From assembly GCF_016925635.1 (NCBI RefSeq), contig NZ_CP070490.1, positions 62,001 through 126,000 on the forward strand: 64,000 nucleotides of DNA, in the 5' to 3' direction. This document shows, one piece after another, positions 61,076 through 64,000 of the stretch. Under the pieces are notes generated by a model. That model worked only from the letters and a program-made list of their open reading frames with translations, did no database searches and was not told the origin of the DNA. Position 1 is the stretch's first letter. Each line of letters starts with the position of its first letter. The position numbers and the translations under genes are program-made. Source of the stretch: Lysinibacillus fusiformis (GTDB taxonomy: Bacteria; Bacillota; Bacilli; Bacillales_A; Planococcaceae).

Positions 61076-61483
61076 TTACGTATAAAACAACATCATACCA
61101 GGAGCATTTATTTCACGTTCCTTAAATCCAAGCTTCTGATAGAAAGGTTGTTTACCTTCAGCACAAAATAATTGAACCCATTTTATATTTTCTTTCTGAC
61201 ATTGCTCTAAAAGAGTATCCATCACCATAGTGCCAACTCCTTTTCGCTGATAATCAGGGTGCACCATCACATCACAGATAAAGGTTTGATAGATACCATC
61301 AGAAATAATACGTCCATATCCAATTAGATTGTCGTCATCATAAATAGACGTACTGAACCAGCTATTGCAAATAGCCTTGTATAATTGTTCATACGTATAC
61401 AGCCCTTTTGCATTCCAGCCCGTTGTTTGGTGCAATGCTTTATACGACTCTATCGTCGGATTTGTTTCTTTGATTACATACAT
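61076..61483 (-). CDS. GNAT-family N-acetyltransferase
   Basis: A 135-residue acetyl-CoA-dependent transferase. The core acetyl-CoA loop is VHPDYQRKGVGTMVMDTLL (residues about 74-92, motif QxxGxG/A), preceded by the beta strand GRIISDGIYQTFICDVMV. C-terminal QKLGFKEREINAPGMMLFY fits the family end. Substrate unknown. It lies just upstream of the dehydrogenase in the same direction and may be co-transcribed with it. Confidence 0.88.
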   Translation of the reverse strand: MYVIKETNPTIESYKALHQTTGWNAKGLYTYEQLYKAICNSWFSTSIYDDDNLIGYGRIISDGIYQTFICDVMVHPDYQRKGVGTMVMDTLLEQCQKENIKWVQLFCAEGKQPFYQKLGFKEREINAPGMMLFYT

Positions 61484-61553
61484 CTAATACCACTCCTCAT
61501 TTTGAATAAATATACAAAATAAAGCATATTTAATCAATAATAAGTTTATGATG

Positions 61554-62237
61554 TTAGAGTTGGACAAGGGTTAGTTGACCTTTTTCATCCATATTTAATT
61601 GTAAAGCTTCATCTAGTTCAATACAAATCGGGCTGATTACCGCTTTCTTATCAGAAAAATACCAAAGACGTTCACTCGGCCCTAATAGTATATTGGCTCC
61701 GTCTTCATAGTTGCCCAGAAAATTAAGACCATCTAGTTGGATTTTCTTGTTTGCTATAGGCTTTATAGCATATTTTTTTAACTGTTCAGCTATTGCTAGA
61801 ATGTCATCTGTCGTTAAATTGATTTCCCCAATATGTAACACTTGCTCAGTAGAAAAATAGGCTGCATCATGTTTTGAATTTATTTCTTGTCTTGCAATAA
61901 ACTCCACTATATTGCCTTCAGGATCGTAAAAATAACATGAATAAGCTTTTAAAAATTCAAAATAGACTTCATCCTGCCCCTCTGAATCCAGCAAACCTAC
62001 ATGCTCCTTTGCCCAAATTTTTGCCTGTTGAAATAAGTTGCTAGGAATATTTAATGCAAAATGATACTGCTTTGGAATATAAGAATAAATCTTTTCAAAT
62101 GTTATCCTACTTTCACCCACGGCTATTGTAAAATGGTCAGCTGTTCTTTCTAGCAAAGCAAAGCCTAACAAATCAACATAAAACTGCTCCATTTTTTGCA
62201 CATCGTGAACATATAATTTTACCTTCGTAATCTTCAT
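61554..62237 (-). CDS. VOC family (glyoxalase/dioxygenase fold) protein
   Basis: A 227-residue vicinal oxygen chelate protein with two betaalphabetabetabeta units. Residues 1-115 contain MKITKVKLYVHDVQKMEQFYVDLLGF and SCYFYDPEGNIVEFI; residues 120-227 form the second half with HIGEINLTTDDILAIAEQL. Metal-type His and Glu (His11, Glu in IVEFI) are present, but the substrate is unknown. ATG 62237 has AAGGGGTG upstream, whereas the ATG at 62294 would add an unlikely leader. Confidence 0.82.
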   Translation of the reverse strand: MKITKVKLYVHDVQKMEQFYVDLLGFALLERTADHFTIAVGESRITFEKIYSYIPKQYHFALNIPSNLFQQAKIWAKEHVGLLDSEGQDEVYFEFLKAYSCYFYDPEGNIVEFIARQEINSKHDAAYFSTEQVLHIGEINLTTDDILAIAEQLKKYAIKPIANKKIQLDGLNFLGNYEDGANILLGPSERLWYFSDKKAVISPICIELDEALQLNMDEKGQLTLVQL

Positions 62238-62312
62238 TTTTAAGCACCCCTTTACACTCCCTACTATACAAGCAGCTGATAAGAATAGCTTCATGCGAAA
62301 GAATGAAATTCA

Positions 62313-62443
62313 ATGTAGAACGATTCAAGCAGCTCTCGGTCTCCCCTGCTATTTGGTTGCGAAATCACGAGGAATTCTACATCTTCCTGTGAATCGTTTT
62401 GCATTGGTTGTTGTAAACGCGGAGGAAATTCAATTCCCTCGTG
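62313..62443. other. Segment with several inverted repeats
   Basis: ATGTAGAA (62313-62320) / TTCTACAT (62375-62382), AACGATTCA (62319-62327) / TGAATCGTT (62390-62398) and CACGAGG (62366-62372) / CCTCGTG (62437-62443) interlock. No ribosome site precedes the open frame at 62293-62556. It could be a degenerate repeat element. The remaining 62444-62563 stretch is AT-rich, with no gene. Confidence 0.45.
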
Positions 62444-62563
62444 TTGTTTCTAATGTTCTATTAATTTTCATCCTTTCTTCATTTCATATTACAACTATTT
62501 ATAAGTATTTTTACCTCTTTTTTAAATATTTTTACCTATGTTTACCTTGTAAGTAAAAAGAAC

Positions 62564-62590
62564 TAAACTTTAAATATCCCTTCCCGATAT
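62564..62590 (+). promoter_or_regulatory. Sigma-D (motility) promoter of the chemotaxis receptor
   Basis: TAAACTTT (62564-62571), 11 bases, then CCCGATAT (62583-62590), closely matching the SigD consensus TAAAGTTT-N11-GCCGATAA. It is 56 bases before the receptor start, so the receptor belongs to the motility regulon. Confidence 0.8.
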
Positions 62591-62646
62591 ATCTTCTATA
62601 AATTAGACAGTCTATTTTTTATCTTTAGTATGAAAGGGAGCTATTT

Positions 62647-64000
62647 ATGAAGTCGATCAAACAAAAAATCATTAGTATATCATTGATTTTATTTGCATTA
62701 CCTTCTTTTATTATTGGATACATTGGATATAGCCAATCAAAGGAACACCTTACAAACTCAGGTGAAATTACCTTGAAAAATAGTGTAGAAATGACCATTC
62801 GCATGATCGATAGCTTGAATAAGGAAGTTGAAAAAGGAAGAATGACGCTTGAAGAAGCACAAGAGCAAGCAAAAGTTGCTTTAATCGGTTCAAGAAAGTC
62901 TGATGGCACACGAGAAATTGAAAACCCTGTGGATCTAGGAGAAAATGGTTATTTTTTCGTTTTAGATAAACAAGGGCTTGAAGTAGCAAGTCCTCTTTTT
63001 GAAAATGAAAACACATGGGATATGGAAGATGCAAAAGGTAAGCTTTACATCCAGAATATCATCCAGCATTCACAATCGGAGGGCACCTTTACAACATATT
63101 ATTGGCAGCACCCAACAAATGAAGAAAAAATCGAAGAAAAGATTGCTTATAGTAAAATGGAACCTGATTGGGGTTGGATCATTGTTGCTACAACCTATAC
63201 AATGGATTTCTATAAACCTGTTGATTCCATACTTTATACCATGCTGATGACAATAGGTATTTTTTTAATCATTGGTACCATTATCACCCTATTATTTTCA
63301 AAGCATTTGGCATCACCCATCAAAACTATTGCAATCCAACTTAGCGAGATTGCAGAAGGAAATCTTCAAATTGACACTATAAATGTCAACAGAAAGGATG
63401 AAATTGGTCAATTAAACAATTCATTAATTCAACTAAAAGGAAATCTTGCTACAATGATTAGCAACATTGTAAATGTCTCTAAACAGGTGACCGTTCAAAG
63501 TGAAGAAATGACATATACCGCTGAGGAAGTTGGAATAGGTTCAAGACAAATCGCTCTTACAATGAACGACCTTTCCAATGGTGTCGAAGAGCAAGCACAT
63601 TCTTCCACATCATTGCTGGAACAAATAAGTGCGTTCTCTAAAACCATACATGTTGTTGCAACAGAAGGGGACAACATTAAAGATCAATCTCAAAAAATGT
63701 TGACCATCACCAATGAGGGAAACCAACATATGACTTCCTCCATTGAACAGATGACAATTATTGATAGGCAAATTAAAAATTCTTTAGAAATGGTACAAGG
63801 ACTTGATCGTAAGGCTAATCAAATTACGGAGCTTGTGAACGTTATTAAGGATATTTCCGAACAAACGAATTTACTCGCTCTAAATGCTGCCATTGAAGCA
63901 GCGAGAGCTGGTGAACATGGTCGGGGTTTTGCGGTTGTAGCAGGTGAAGTACGGAAGCTAGCAGATCAGGTTAATTTCTCCATCACGAATATTACCTCTA
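62647..64000 (+). CDS. Methyl-accepting chemotaxis protein (3' end beyond window)
   Basis: A receptor of at least 451 residues; the window ends inside it. Membrane helix (about 8-26), external sensor with a single-cache-like domain (about 30-190, [19 protein letters not shown] and [10 protein letters not shown]), helix 2 (about 198-222), HAMP, then the signalling coil with [39 protein letters not shown] (seen in parts). A GAAAGGGAG ribosome site precedes ATG 62647. A SigD promoter controls it. Not an obvious copy of the receptor at 55.4 kb beyond the signalling domain. Confidence 0.9.
   Translation, partial: MKSIKQKIISISLILFALPSFIIGYIGYSQSKEHLTNSGEITLKNSVEMTIRMIDSLNKEVEKGRMTLEEAQEQAKVALIGSRKSDGTREIENPVDLGENGYFFVLDKQGLEVASPLFENENTWDMEDAKGKLYIQNIIQHSQSEGTFTTYYWQHPTNEEKIEEKIAYSKMEPDWGWIIVATTYTMDFYKPVDSILYTMLMTIGIFLIIGTIITLLFSKHLASPIKTIAIQLSEIAEGNLQIDTINVNRKDEIGQLNNSLIQLKGNLATMISNIVNVSKQVTVQSEEMTYTAEEVGIGSRQIALTMNDLSNGVEEQAHSSTSLLEQISAFSKTIHVVATEGDNIKDQSQKMLTITNEGNQHMTSSIEQMTIIDRQIKNSLEMVQGLDRKANQITELVNVIKDISEQTNLLALNAAIEAARAGEHGRGFAVVAGEVRKLADQVNFSITNITS

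Noticed and set aside
62293..62556. 87-codon plus-strand frame
   Set aside because: It lies in the inverted-repeat segment, has no ribosome site and no clear product. It could be a relic repeat.

Overview
The window looks like the chromosome of a low-GC, Gram-positive, endospore-forming member of the Bacillales, most probably Lysinibacillus or a close relative. The evidence is the AT-rich base composition, strong AGGAGG-type ribosome binding sites, sporulation genes (yqfC, yqfD, cotJABC), a CIRCE-controlled hrcA operon, a CcpN/PpsR pair, a T-box before a single-chain glycyl-tRNA synthetase, and an S-layer-homology protein. No rRNA, tRNA, CRISPR array, prophage or complete insertion sequence was seen.

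Regions. 0-4.5 kb: a C4-dicarboxylate transporter and small accessory genes. 4.6-16.4 kb (mostly minus strand): nif3-like gene, trmK, cccA, rpoD, dnaG, ppsR and ccpN, the divergent T-box/glyS unit, and an HD-GYP gene. 16.4-19.2 kb: a long empty AT-rich stretch, an SLH protein, and a repeat-rich spacer. 19.2-30.9 kb (minus): recO, era, cdd, dgkA, ybeY, pgpH, phoH, yqfD, yqfC, an unknown gene, floA, nfeD and rpsU. 31-34.5 kb: a c-di-AMP riboswitch with a Ktr potassium uptake operon, convergent with cotJABC. 34.6-44.8 kb (minus): deoC, mtaB, rsmE, prmA, dnaJ, dnaK, grpE, hrcA and hemW, the classical heat-shock block. 45-64 kb: accessory genes, including a TetR regulator with a self-sufficient CYP102-type P450, ChrA, a DUF4179-like anchored protein, NrnB, a polysaccharide deacetylase, a PLP decarboxylase overlapping a chemotaxis receptor, a YqeY-like gene, a DUF1835-like gene, a 1.15-kb minisatellite, an MDR dehydrogenase, GNAT and VOC proteins, and a chemotaxis receptor cut by the window end.

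Shared themes: cyclic-di-AMP appears twice (PgpH degrades it; the ydaO-type riboswitch before ktrB senses it). Central carbon control appears as CcpN plus PpsR. Protein folding and ribosome maturation genes cluster as in Bacillus subtilis, but the expected lepA neighbour of hemW is replaced by the accessory block, and the yqeY-like gene is not next to rpsU.

The least explained features are non-coding. They are two inverted copies of a structured repeat whose terminal stems differ in sequence but remain base-paired, a duplicated recO tail/terminator, two unrelated ~42-bp tandem arrays, and a hairpin-rich era-recO spacer. A 16-base palindrome shared by the P450 and TetR promoters is a likely operator.
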